The translations under genes were made by a program, and so were the position numbers. From assembly GCA_964058845.1 (NCBI GenBank), contig CAXKVR010000147.1, positions 124,001-188,000 on the forward strand: a stretch of 64,000 nt of DNA, written 5' to 3'. A model generated the notes under the pieces. It had not been told where the DNA came from. It did not search any database and saw only the letters and a program-made list of their open reading frames with translations. How positions within the stretch are numbered: position 1 is the first letter of the stretch; the number at the start of each line of letters is the position of its first letter. The stretch comes from Carex sylvatica. Lineage: Eukaryota; Streptophyta; Magnoliopsida; Poales; Cyperaceae. Shown piece by piece: positions 46,782-58,500 of this stretch.

Positions 46782-47276
46782 ATCCAACATGTGTGATATG
46801 TGGCTGAGGAGTAGAAATGGTTGAGCACATGCTTTTCTATTGCTCTTTCGCACAAGCTTGCTAGTTTCGTGGTCCTCTATGTTTAATGTCAGATGGAATA
46901 TATGATGTTGCTACCGAATTTAAAAATATAGTTGGAAGAGGGGAAGAATTATGGACTCTACCAGCAAATTCAGCATGATCAAGTTGGAGATGACGAAATG
47001 ATGCATGTTATGGAGAGAATTTTCTAAGTTATGAGAAGTACACAAAATATCTAAATCAGATTTGTACCAAAACCATGATAACTGCATCGGGACAAAGTTA
47101 TGGGAGAGGCAATAGACCTGCTGAGGAGGTAAGCATAGTAACAACATATAAATGCTACATAGATGGATCTTGAATTCACTCTTGAAAAAGGGGCTCAGTT
47201 TTGTGCTTATAAGGGAAGAGGAGCTGGTAGCATTCAGAGCCTCAGTGTCATTGCCCCGTCGTAAGCATCCATAACA
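46782..47276 (+). pseudogene. LINE remnant: zinc-binding RT and RNase H-like part
   Basis: A frame from 46782 reads CVIC, then VEMVEHMLFYCSFAQAC. This gives the C-x2-C...H-x5-C arrangement of the zf-RVT domain that follows plant LINE reverse transcriptases. Two in-frame stops are present (46804 region and after QAC, where a Trp is expected). Further on, a YIDGS stretch and, in another frame, FVLIREEELVAFRAS resemble an RNase H-like domain. The remnant is cut at 47276 by the next element and seems to resume at 50038. Confidence 0.65.
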
Positions 47277-50037
47277 TGCCACGAGTCGTGACAGTGCCCC
47301 GCCGTAAGCATACAACTCTGTGTATACTTACAAGACAATTAACATTATATTCAGAAATTCACGACAAAGAAATATAAACCAAGTTCATATAATATAATCC
47401 GAGTACACGAGTCTGGTTAAAGTATAATACATCAAAAGTATCTCATCCGGATACCAACCATAAGGCTTGACCTAAAGCTATACAACAAAATACATCTAGG
47501 TCATATAAGGGCATAATACCAAAGGCCAACTACTCGCGTGCCTCCCCAGAATCAGACGCACTGAATCCTATAAAAATAACCCAAAGGGTGGGGGTGAGAA
47601 ATAAATTCTCAGTACGAATTTGTCATAATCAGGTTATTGGACTTGCAATCAAAATCTTTATATTCAAAAATAAAATCCATACAATAGCACATTAACAGAT
47701 ACATATTCATAATTAAAGGGATGCATATACTTGACAATAATTAATCAAATGAATCACAATTAATAGAATTTTCAAGATGAAGTTCAAACAAACACATATT
47801 GGGTTTAACTCAATTTATTAGGGTTTGCGACTACAGATGTTCAATTGAGCTTGACCCTTTATCTGACCCTCATCTGTAGGGTTACTGACACCTACAGACG
47901 TCCCACCGAGCTGGACCCTTTATCTGACACCCATCTGTAGTTGTTTGGCTTAACCATTTCCTAATGTCTAGTTTATAGTCATATATATAAATGAAAATTC
48001 ACTTCGAAACTCAAAATATCGTAATATTCAATTGACCGTCCAAATGCATTAACACGTAGACTAATGTCCTCGACCCATAGACGTTTCACACTTGTCACCC
48101 ACGATTTCAATTCTCATATCAATATAATCACTCACCCCTCGTCCTAACCGGTACTGGAAAAACTGAGGGCCATTCACCTAATGCGGCAGAAGGACCTGGG
48201 ATCAAAGTCAGCTATACAGCTCAACTTTGCAAATTCGTTGGATCCAAGTCAGCTATACAGCCAACTTCGTATATCCGTTCACATATACATTCTCAATCAG
48301 CAATTCGTTGTGACTTTCAACAATAATCAGATCATAAGAGATCGACCCAACTGACAACCATACAAGCATGCAAATCATTCAAGTCACGTTAATTCGAGTG
48401 CTATGCAAATGATTCACACAATTCAATTATGCAACAATCAGATATACAACATGACAAACGAATAAAGAATTTAATTTTTGAAAATAAAACATCAAATAAG
48501 TCTAAGAACTCCGCACCTATTTACGACGAGCGTACCGCGTACTTATGGATCTGACGTCTCAAAATGTCCCGCGAATTTTTGCTTGACCGAGCCTACACCT
48601 ATATTACATATATTTATTTGATTTAGGTTTGATTCAATGATCGGGAGGCTCAATTGGGTGATATGAGTTGTTTTATACTTTCTTAACTAAATTCGAATAC
48701 CATTTTTATCGTTTTTCTTACTTAACATCTCTAACATTCACACCATTTGCATTTGGATCCTCTAAACCATATACAATCTCAATTAGGTTCATTTGTAGGT
48801 ATACCAATTTACCGTCTCACTACTTTGGTTCTCGTAACAATTCAATTTTCCGATCACTTAAACCCTAATTTGATCGAAACCGATATTAATTTCTAGATCT
48901 TTAAGATTAAGAGGTAAACTTACCGATTACACCTCTAATTGGTTGGATTGGACTAAACAATTCACAATTATTCCCAAAATTTAGATTTGGTTCAAAATCC
49001 TAAAATGGAAACCCAAAATTGGGATGGATTGAGAGAAAAATCGACAAATAAACAACAAATAAGCTCAAATGAGATAGACTACTAGCAATTTAAACACAAA
49101 TCTCAAGTTTAAAGTGAAAATCCAAACAATGGTGTAATCCGAGTTTTGAGAGAGAAGAGGAGAGAAGGGAATACCGGATGGGAGAGCTAGATGAGATGAT
49201 CAACCAGCTTCTCGCTTCTTTCTTCAATTTAACGGGAGATTTGGTGAGTTTTGGAGGGAGAGGAACCTCTCTCTATCTTTTCTTCTTTTTTTTGGTGAAA
49301 CACACAAAAGCACAGGGAAAATGAGGCGGAGGGGAAGAGAAAAAAAGAAAAAGACAAAATATGGGATTTGGTTAAATGAAAGTGAGTGCGGACGCACTTA
49401 CTTTCAGTGCGGGTGACTGATCAGCACTCAGCACTTAGACAGTTATTAGGAACTCAGAAAATCACAAGAAATTTATGAGTGCGGATACACTCACATACAG
49501 TGCGGACGCACTCAGTACTTAATCGAATTTTCATCAAATTGGCACTTTTCAGAAAAATGTCCGAGGCTAATGTGTCCACATTCAAATCCAGTGCGGGTCA
49601 ACTCATCCGCACTCAGTACTTGGCAGATTTCGGGAAATTCAAGTCAACGCAGAAATTTCATGAGTGCGGACGCACTCGTATAAATTCAGAAATTAACAAA
49701 AAGGAAACTGGAGTCAGTGCGGATCATCCATCCGCACTCACCACCAGTGTGGACACACTAGAAGAAATTTAGAAAACTAATTAAGGAAAACATGAGCCAG
49801 TGTGGATCAGTCATTCGCACTATCCACCAGTGCGGACGCACTGAACCTATAGGCAGTCAGAATTTCATGTTTTCGACGCCGTTTCAATTTTTATCGAACT
49901 CGGGACGTATTTTAAAGTCAACATTGGACTTGCTTATCTAAGAAAATATTATTTTAATTTAAATTTCTATTTCGTTAGCACAATTTTCGACTCTTGCTTT
50001 TAAATATTCAAAATGTTATTGTTAAAATTTCTTAACA
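47277..50037 (-). mobile_element. Probable solo LTR, 2.76 kb, TSD TAACA
   Basis: TAACA lies at 47272-47276 and 50038-50042. The inserted block begins TGCCACGAGTCG and ends TTTCTTAACA (TG...CA). No second copy of either end occurs inside and no gag or pol frame is seen, so an LTR-LTR recombination product is likely. In reverse it has a TTCTCACCCCCACCC stretch about 330 bp before its end, as in gypsy-type LTRs. A TCAGCTATACAGC duplication is at about 48208 and 48250. Small frames inside are not supported. Confidence 0.75.
49385..49850. repeat. Array of AGTGCGGACGCACT-type palindromes
   Basis: At least nine palindromic words such as GTGCGGACGCAC or the longer GTGCGGGTCAAC...CCGCAC form recur every 35-90 bp. 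Similar words are at 6430-6800. Confidence 0.75.
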
Positions 50038-50110
50038 TAACACTCAGAAGCAAGGGCTTGCTGGCCGCTTCATGCTGACCTACATATAGATTAGAAGTGT
50101 ATAAGAACTT
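50038..50110 (+). pseudogene. LINE RNase H-like remnant resuming after the LTR
   Basis: Directly after the target duplication, a short frame reads like the E-A-x-A-L-L-A-A helix of the RNase H-like domain (SKGLLAAS). It continues the remnant that stops at 47276. It is short and degraded, so this is inferred from context. Confidence 0.35.
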
Positions 50111-50239
50111 TTTTTTTACTATATTTATCAAGTAATGTAACTGTAATCAGAATTGAAAGAAAATAAAACTGCCTACAGGCATGAGTGTTTGTAAAAATAA
50201 TAATAATAATAATAAATTAATTTGATTTGTTTGTAGTAG

Positions 50240-51130
50240 TAGCATGCAGCCAAATCCGCCTTTTGCGGGTCGCATGCATGTACGGATATATGTTGCTAGC
50301 TATCTTTCTTTCTTTCAGTCTCTGCATATGCATCAATGCGTTGCGGTGTTGTTTTTAATGCTTCTTGTTCATATCCAACTCCTCACCGACTCCATGTATA
50401 GCTCCGGTCTACTTGCTCATCTTTAACCACAAAATCATCCCATACTCACACCTTGACCCGAAATTTTTATCTGTAGCGCACAAAAAAAAAAAAAAAAAAA
50501 AAACCGCTTTAGATTTGAGAGATTTTCATATTTATCTGGACCGTACAGTCAATCTGCGGTCTATTTATGGGAGGTTGCAGATTGGCTTAGAGGTCCCTCA
50601 AAGCACAAAAATGTACTGTAATATTGAATATATTTAAGTTTTAAGAACCTTTAAGCTAATCTATGCCTCCCCTCATAAATGAGCTGCAGATTGACTATAC
50701 GGTCCTGGTAAATATGAAAATCCCAAATCTAAAACATTTTGTCTTTTTTTTTTTTTATGGTATTTAAAACAAATTCGGCACCTTGACCTTATCTCGGTTA
50801 ATTAATGTTCTTGTCTTAAAATCTTTAACAATTAACAATTTATTTTAAAAATATATATATTTTTTGATCTGCAATGCATTTAAAGAGGAAGGTTTAAACG
50901 CTTTTACTTTTTACTCTTGGTGCCTTCATTTTTTAATTTTAATAACTTTAAAGTTTTAATTTAAAATATTAAAATAAAATTATTGGATATAATTTACATC
51001 GTTTTTCTATGTATACGTAAGATATTATAACATTTCAAATTTGTTTTGATTGTTATTAAAAACTTATAAAAGTACACTAATGTGGATAATTTTTAACGTT
51101 AATTTTTTCATGTATTAATTTATATAAAAA
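50240..51130. repeat. Segmental duplication, copy 2
   Basis: It is collinear with 45930-46680 but lacks the 193-bp hAT MITE. It carries instead a 240-bp inverted-repeat element at about 50500-50740 and a long A run at 50485-50503. Confidence 0.8.
50500..50740. mobile_element. Inverted-repeat element absent from the paralogous site
   Basis: TTTAGATTTGAGAGATTTTC on the left pairs with the reverse of GAAAATCCCAAATCTAAA on the right. Pairing continues through GGACCGTA and CAGTCAATCTGC. It is foldback-like and non-coding. The open frame across it is not a gene. Confidence 0.65.
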
Positions 51131-51675
51131 TAAAACTTATAACTTTTATATTTAAAAAATAAAATAAATCACATCTAAAAATTTTACTTTAACATATAAA
51201 TTTTAAAATTATATATTGCTATTAAAAAATTAAAAATAAAATACACAAAAAATAAAGCATTTGAACCATCCTCGCATCTGAAATCCATACTAAAAATAAG
51301 AACATCACAAAACCCTTACTAAAGCGGGTTTGGATCCTCTAGAATAACTCAAAGTTTGAGTTTAAATCCGAACCATCCAATCATATTTCAGCCCAATACG
51401 GTCCAAATTAGAGTACACCTGACTTCTTTAATATTCGTACATATTCTAATCAAATAACCTCTTTAATATTCGTATATATTATAGAGAAAAGATCTTGGTC
51501 CACTGACCTTTGTTCACAGAGTCTTATCTACTCTCATTTAATTGATTTTAACAGACTTCATCCCCACATTCCAACGGAAATTCAAAACCTTATCAGATTT
51601 TGCGTATTTAAATTTCCTTTCCGGTCGTCTCTTTCTCCACATACTATACGATTATAAACTTTCCAAAATATACCT

Positions 51676-51799
51676 TCTCTCTCTCTCTCGATCTCTTCTC
51701 TTCTCTCTCGATCTCTCGATCTCTTCTCTTCTCTCTCGATCTCTCGATCTCTTCTCTTCTCTCTCGATCTCTTCTCTTCTCTCTCGATCTCTTCTCTTC
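51676..51799. repeat. CTCTCGAT/CTTCTCTT tandem array
   Basis: Blocks of CTCTCGATCTCTTCTCTT repeat about six times with small length changes. The reverse strand is GAGA-rich. Confidence 0.95.
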
Positions 51800-51842
51800 T
51801 GCTTCGGCCGCGACGGCCGTGATGACCACGACGGCAGCAGTA

Positions 51843-51914
51843 GTAGCGACGACAGTGACGGCAGCGGTGGTAGCGACGACAGTGACGGCAGCGGTGGTAG
51901 CGACGACAGTGACG
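51843..51914. repeat. 27-bp minisatellite, about 2.7 copies
   Basis: A GTAGCGACGACAGTGACGGC-led 27-bp unit repeats in register. It is GC-rich in an AT-rich setting and encodes a Ser/Asp/Gly repeat in the plus frame. Confidence 0.9.
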
Positions 51915-53179
51915 ACGCAGCGACAATGACGGTGCGGCGACAACGACGATGCGGCGACAGCGATGACAGCGATCTAGTGGAGAGAGACGACTGCGACGGC
52001 GCTTTCTTCTCTCAGACAGAATTATCCGGCATCTCTCTTAAATTATAATAGAGAGACGATCTAAGAGAGGCGGTCTGGATGAGCTATCTAGTGGAAAGAG
52101 ATGAGAAGGAGGCGATTTGGAGAAGAGAGATAAGAGCGAGGCAATCTGGAGCATAATCGGGTTATTTTACAGTATTCACTTTGTAGTTTTACAATATGCA
52201 TCTTGTGATTTTACAGTATTCAAAACAACTTGTTTATTTACTAATCTATTTAAGTTTTGTTCCTTCTATTGATTTGAATTGATAATCATGATTTTCTTGC
52301 TACTATTGAAGTTTCATTTGAATTGATGTAGTCTCAGGCATGTAAGCATTATTTGAACATTGATTTAAATTTTTTTTGTATCATGTACTGTTCAATAACG
52401 GATTTCGCATTATCTGATGGTCTGATTTGAAATACATAGTTTATTTTCTTTATGTCGTTATTTTGAATTGTCTGATGTACAAAAATACATGATTCTATAT
52501 TTTGTTTTACAGTATTCGATTTCACCTTCGAAAGAAGAACCCGACGGGATTATTCCAATTATTTTTTGTTATTTTTCGCCTTCGATTCTATTGATCTGGC
52601 TTTTGATAAGGTAAATGCTTTTAGACCTGAGATCAAATTCTAGAATTATAATCGAATGATTTTGCTACCGCTTTGGTAGATTATGATTCGATCTAGTAAT
52701 ATTTTGAGACTGATCTGGTCTAATCTATAAAAAGATCTGATCTGATCCGATCTTGTGATTTTACAGTATTCATCTTATGGAAATATGGAGGAAAGAGATG
52801 ATAGAGAGGCGATATGGAGTATTGATATGTTAATTTTACAGTATTTTTCCTATTAATTTTACAGTATTCGTCTTGTGATTTTACAGTATTCATCTTGTGA
52901 AAATCCGGAGGAAAGAGATGATAGATAGGCGATATGGAGTATTGATACTGGTAGTTTCAAAGTTTCATTTAACAATGTGGTTGTGAATATTTGACTGTAT
53001 TGATCTTGTCTATGGACACACATATAAATACAATTCATTGTATGCAGTAACAGATCTAGCATTTTAACAGAGATTTTATCTGAATATTATTCATATGTTC
53101 TTATTTCGTTTGATTGTGTATTCACCATTTTTTACAATACATATAATCTGAATTACAAGATATATGTAACATTTTACAG

Positions 53180-53570
53180 AATATGACACATTAAATTTGT
53201 ACTAGTAGTTTCAAAGTTTCTGGATATTTGAAAATTTTAATTATATTTTTGTAAGATGTGTTATATAAGTTACAGTATTGAGTTAGTAATTTTACAGGAT
53301 TGACGCAAGTCAAATGAAAGTTTTTCTGGATGTTTGAAAATGATAATTACGTTTTTATATTATTTGTTACATAAGTTACATCATGGAGTTAGTAATTTTA
53401 CAGGATTAACGCAAGTCTAATGACAGTGTTTTTGGATGGTTGAAAATGATAATTACATTTTTAGAATATTTGTTACATAAGTTACAGCATTGATTTAGCA
53501 ATTTTACAGGATTGGCGCAAGTTAATTTTATAGCATTGATTTTGCAGTATTGAAATTTACAGTGAGAGCC
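53180..53570. repeat. Tandem repeat, unit about 106 bp
   Basis: TTTTACAGGATTGACGCAAG or its variant begins at about 53290, 53397 and 53502, with TTCTGGATGTTTGAAAATGA and GTTACATAAGTTACA between. A further partial unit lies near 53850-53960. Confidence 0.85.
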
Positions 53571-54519
53571 TAAAGGAAAAAATTATGAAATTTAAAAAAA
53601 ATAAAAATTTATAATTTTGCGAATAAAAAATATTTTTGAGGTTTATTTAAAAAAAAAATGTCAATTGTAGATGTTTTCCGGATTTATAATGTTTTAGAAG
53701 TTTTTGTAAAATTATCATTAACAACAAATAACTGTCATTAACCACAAATAACTGTCATTAACCGTTCGTAAGAAAAGTACAGTTAGTTGTCATGTAATCC
53801 CGCACGAAATACAGTTAGTTTGCCAAGTTGGCCAAGCTACAAACCATTAATGAAAGTTTCTGGATGTTTGAAATTTTTTATTACGGTTTTTATAAGATTG
53901 CTTTTACAAGTTACAGCATTGAATTATTAAATTTACAGGATTGGCGCAGGTCAAATAACTGTTTTTCTGTGAATAAATGATGAACAAATATTTGTGAACA
54001 ATTAGACGCTTTCTATATTCTAATCAAATAACCTTTTTAATATTTGTACATATTCTAATCAGACGGTCTGAATCCAAATTCTATTAAAGCTCCCACAGTC
54101 ACCTTAATTACAATTGTCTCCGTCAATATTTTTTTTCGTATTCTTGATAAAAGAGATAAGGTTAAGTCAACAAACAATTTAATATTTATCAAAATTCAAG
54201 AGTTAGATTTTAAATTTATAATCTCTCAAAAAAAAATTATTATTTTTTATCACTAAATTAAATATTAATTTTGACCAATATCCTTAACTTAATTTGGCTT
54301 GTATCTGACAACATTGTTTTTTTTTATTTCTCTCTTTTTTTCATCTTCTCAGCTAATAAAACAAGAAAAACGTGCTAAATTATTGATGGTTACGTTATGC
54401 CAATAAATTGGTCGCAAGGTACACAACTAAAATAAAATAAAATAAATGATAGCACCATTCATCAATTCTATCCACTATGGCCATTACATAATCTTTGCTC
54501 ATATGCAATAAAGTTGTAG

Positions 54520-54690
54520 GTCCTGTTCAGTTCGGCTGCAGTAAAAATTTTAATGTTTATTACGTGGAAGAAAAAATTTCACTCAGAATGAATTTTTATT
54601 TTTTCATATGAACAGTAAAAATCAGTTCAAATTTTTTGCAATTCCATTAATTCTCTTTCCCCTCCGTCCACCAAACAAGCCCTTAGAGAT
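54520..54690. mobile_element. Short MITE with GGYCYTGTTYRGT-type ends
   Basis: GGTCCTGTTCAGTTCGG on the left and GTCCACCAAACAAGCCC on the right invert each other imperfectly. Such ends occur in Harbinger- and hAT-type plant MITEs. The target duplication is unclear. Confidence 0.45.
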
Positions 54691-54699
54691 TCAAATTCC

Positions 54700-55510
54700 G
54701 TTTTATGATATTATGAGAGAAAAAATATAAATACTTTGATGGTAATTATTGATTCATAATGTTTCATCCAGTTCAATTAAGAACTTTTATATATGAAATC
54801 TGTACTATGGAAATTACTTAAATCTTTGCTCATATATATGCAATAAAATTTTAGAGATTCAAATTCCGTTTAATGATACAATTATGAGAGAAAAATTAAA
54901 GGTATTTAGATGGTAAATATTGGTTCATAAATTTCCATCTAGTTCAATTAAAACCAAAAATATTTTGAAATCTGTTTGAGGTTCACCTATCATCTAATTT
55001 CTTATCTTTCTTTAACAAATAAAAAAAAAAAATCACCCATCCATTGTTTCATTGAACCATAGCCCATATGTTCATACCAATTCCTTTATTTTGGGCCAGA
55101 ATTACTGAATTCTACCTCAATTGACCACAACCAATGGGCCTTTGACAGCAGATAAATAATAATAAAAAAATCATAATGGAAGTTTAAACATTGGAATTGA
55201 CAATTTTGTATCATAATTAATAAACACTTTGTTGACACCACCAGGGACAGATGTAGAGCTGACAACTAATTTCCATTAATGACATTTTTTTTTTTTTTAT
55301 TTATTTTTTGTATAAAATCTTCTCTGATTTCTCTGGCCCAAAGACTTTGAAAGTTGAAAACCATTGCATACAGTAGAAACTACAACCCCTCTTATTCCTG
55401 TTGTTTTCTCATTAATGCATTTTGGTTGGGAAATCAAGAGGTAGCCATCTCTTTCTTGCTTTCTTCCTCCCTCCATACTCTCTCTCTTTTCAAACTTAAA
55501 AAAAAAAAAT
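54700..55510. other. CER3 upstream region
   Basis: It is AT-rich with a partial duplication: CTTTGCTCATATNTATGCAA and GAGATTCAAATTCCGTTT-like words occur near 54495 and 54690 and again at 54823-54870. Promoter elements other than the TATA box are not readable by eye. Confidence 0.4.
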
Positions 55511-55513
55511 CTC

Positions 55514-55521
55514 TATATATA
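55514..55521 (+). promoter_or_regulatory. Likely TATA box of the CER3 gene
   Basis: TATATATA lies 66 bp before the start codon, leaving room for a leader of about 35-45 bases that includes a (CT)n tract (55560-55579). The position is inferred and no transcript evidence is available. Confidence 0.5.
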
Positions 55522-55587
55522 CCTCCTTCAAATAGTTTCCAATTCAAATCCCTACCTTTCTCTCTCTCTCTCTCTCTCTACTTCCTC

Positions 55588-58500
55588 ATGGGTGCCTCTC
55601 CCTTATCATCATGGCCATGGGAGAACCTTGGCTCCTACAAGGCATGCACTAATCTCATCCTTTTCTTTTAAAAGTACATATGAAATATATACCTCATTTA
55701 TTTGTTATTGATTTGTCTCTTCATGTGTACTTGTAGTATATACTTTATGGGCCATTAGTAGCTAAGGTGGTGGCTTCAAAGGGATGGGAGAGCAACAGCT
55801 CAGATCAATGGTGCTTTTATCTTCTCCTTCTCTTTGCACTAAGAGGAATAACCTATACCCTTTGGGTCTCTTATTGTAACATGCTCTTTCTCACGCGCCG
55901 ACGCCGTATTTTCAAACATAGCGTCGATTTTGTGCAAATCGACAAGGAGTGGCATTGGTATGCACTGTTAATTTATTTTAGTCTGGTTCAAATTTTGTGT
56001 CAATTATTACAACTATTGCAATTCATTGAAGAGAAATTAATTCTATATATCCTTATCTGCTTCAACAAGAAACCAAAAATGTGCAAGGGAAGAGGGTACA
56101 ACTTATGTACATTTTGTTGGTATCCAAAGAGCACTTTCATGTTTGTATTAATTAGACCAGTATGGTGTACAGACATGAACAATTAAATTTCATCATCAAG
56201 CAAGGGTTTATTAATATATATATAATATAAAATATTCATGCCAAGATATGAAATTAAATGTTCCCATGTATTATATAAACTGTACTTGCTATAATGGCTT
56301 TGTCACCTTGTTTTTTGCAGGGATAACTTCTTGATTTTACAATGCATGATTGGAGCTATGGCCTTTTATATATTCCCTTCTCTAAGGCAACTACCTTCAT
56401 GGGACATAACTGGGGTAGCCATAGCAATATTGCTCCATGTGGGGATATCAGAGCCTTTGTACTATTGGGCACACAGAGCATTTCACAAAGGATCTCTGTT
56501 CTCTAACTACCACTATCTACATCACTCAATAAGGATACCTCAACCCTTCACAGGTGTGGCAATTGAAAACAATCACTTTTAAAAAAGATGCAACTCCCTA
56601 ATTTAAAGCCTCCTGCAATGACAGCTTAACATTAATTTTTGAGTCTGTTTCAAGGATTATTTTATTCAATTTTCCATAATCAAACCTCTCTTTTTTTTTC
56701 AAAAGAAACTCTATTTTTGAGTGATTATTAGTGTCTTCTATTAAGTTTATTCTCTCTTTTTTCCATAATCAATCCTCTCTTTTTTTTTCAAAAGAAAATC
56801 TATTTTTTAGTCATTTTTAGTGTCTTCTATTAACATATTTGAAAATTAATTTCGCCACAAAAGACAAAGAAAGATACCTAAGACTGACCTCATTTAATTG
56901 GGCTCAAAATAGTACTTATTTGATATATATAGCTTTCATTGATGCATACATATAGTGATATAGGTGTCTGTTTCAAAACATTCTTAATTAGCTTTTATCT
57001 ACGTCAAAATTTCCCAAACATATTTTTTTGACTTCAATTTTATCAACATCTGTAGATTTAATTTTTGTATGGTACATATAAATTATGGCACCCCTAAAAA
57101 ACAATAATTTATTTTATATCTTTTGACCAAAACAATAAATATGTTTCCTTACAAAAAAAAAAAATAATAAACCCACAAAATTTAAAAAATATATATTCAT
57201 ACCATACATATCCTAATTGTTCATCATGTCTAATCAGACAGGAATTTTTTTTCTTAATTGTTCTATTTTTTCTCTTAATTTTACAGCTGGGTTTGCCACA
57301 CCACTTGAGCACCTAGTGTTGATGGGAGTTATGAGTGCGCCCCTGATAGGAGCCTGTCTTGTGGGTCATGGCTCTATGGGGCTGTTATTCATCCACTGTT
57401 TGATCTTTGATTTTCTCCGAGGATTGGGAAATAGCAACGTGGAGGTCTTACCAGTGGGCCCCTTTCAAGCCTTCCCTGCTCTAAAATACCTCATCTACAC
57501 TCCTACGTATGTCATTCTTTCAACTGTTTAATAAACTTTTTTATTTATTCTTTATAAGCAATTAATGGAGGTTGTTTTATTTCTATGTCATTATTAATTG
57601 TGACTTTTTTGTTTTGTTGGTATTCAAATTTATTGCATAAATTTTAAAAATAGATGAAATAAATTTATGTCATTATTAATTGTGCTACTACTTTTCATCC
57701 TCCTTATAAATAAAAGGATTCAAATTTGCTGCTATTCTCTTTTCGTGAATAGTAACCCTGTTATTTTTGTTTTTTCGAATCCAACCGTTTAATTTTTTTC
57801 GAAAACGAATCTCAAAGTGACATTTTTTATAACTTTTCTATGCACGTATCTCAAAATAATTTGATGACTGAATTTGAAAAAGTAGAGATAGCAGGATTAC
57901 TGTTCATGCATGAGAATAACAGCAAATTTAGATCCTAAATAAAATTATACTATAATATTTTCAGCTTAATTCTTTAAACTTTTTTTCATCATTTCATTTT
58001 GAACCAGGATTGCCTATCAATTTGTTGCCTGTTATATATTTGACAAGTATGATATCAAATAAAACAATAAAAGAATTAAACTTGTTCAAGCAGATGTAAT
58101 TATATATTAATGATGTTGCTTTCATTAATTTATTGTCCATTTGATTTTTTATAATTTGGTCAAGGGGCCCACAAAAAAGACTCAATGTTTACATATATCA
58201 ATTTTGAAGAATCAAATCAACAATAAATTTTTGAAAATAGTTGATAATTGAAATTGACAGCATGTTTTATTCCAAATAATTATTCCTCTGAATATTCCTA
58301 TATTTCTGCTAAGCAAGCTATTGAAAGGAACACACACATGCACTAGAACAAATACTATTCTCATTAATTTTTGGTGATTTGACTAGTAAACGCCTTTTTA
58401 ATTGTATTTAATTACTTCCACTAATTAATTAATCATTACTTGTTTTGTAGATACCATAGCATCCATCATACAGAAAAGGACTCCAACTTTTGCCTATTTA

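Larger units (their letters stand above)
51480..54010. repeat. Repeat-rich insertion flanked by about 40-bp direct repeats
   Basis: TATTCTAATCAAATAACC with following TTTAATATT words occurs at about 51443 and 54015. Between them lie a CT array, a 27-bp tandem array, an ORF of 168 codons (51542-52048) that translates these low-complexity tracts, many TTTTACAGTATTC words and a 106-bp tandem repeat. I see no recognised transposase or terminal inverted repeat, so the element class is open. Confidence 0.5.

Noticed and set aside
46920..47315. Minus-strand 131-codon open frame
   Set aside because: The plus strand carries the LINE zinc-finger and RNase H-like remnant, and the frame crosses the edge of the solo LTR.
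51582..51943. Two overlapping minus-strand open frames of 99-114 codons
   Set aside because: They are translations of the CT and GAC/GGC repeat arrays; open frames on both strands follow from the repeat period.
55354..55587. In-frame ATG 78 codons upstream of the CER3 start
   Set aside because: It translates the TATA region and the CT-rich leader. The CER3 family starts within a few residues of SSWPWENLG.
56000..56186. Continuation of CER3 exon 2 as an open frame to 56186
   Set aside because: The family sequence after EWHW continues as DNF in exon 3; the GT donor at 55958 and acceptor at 56320 restore it exactly.
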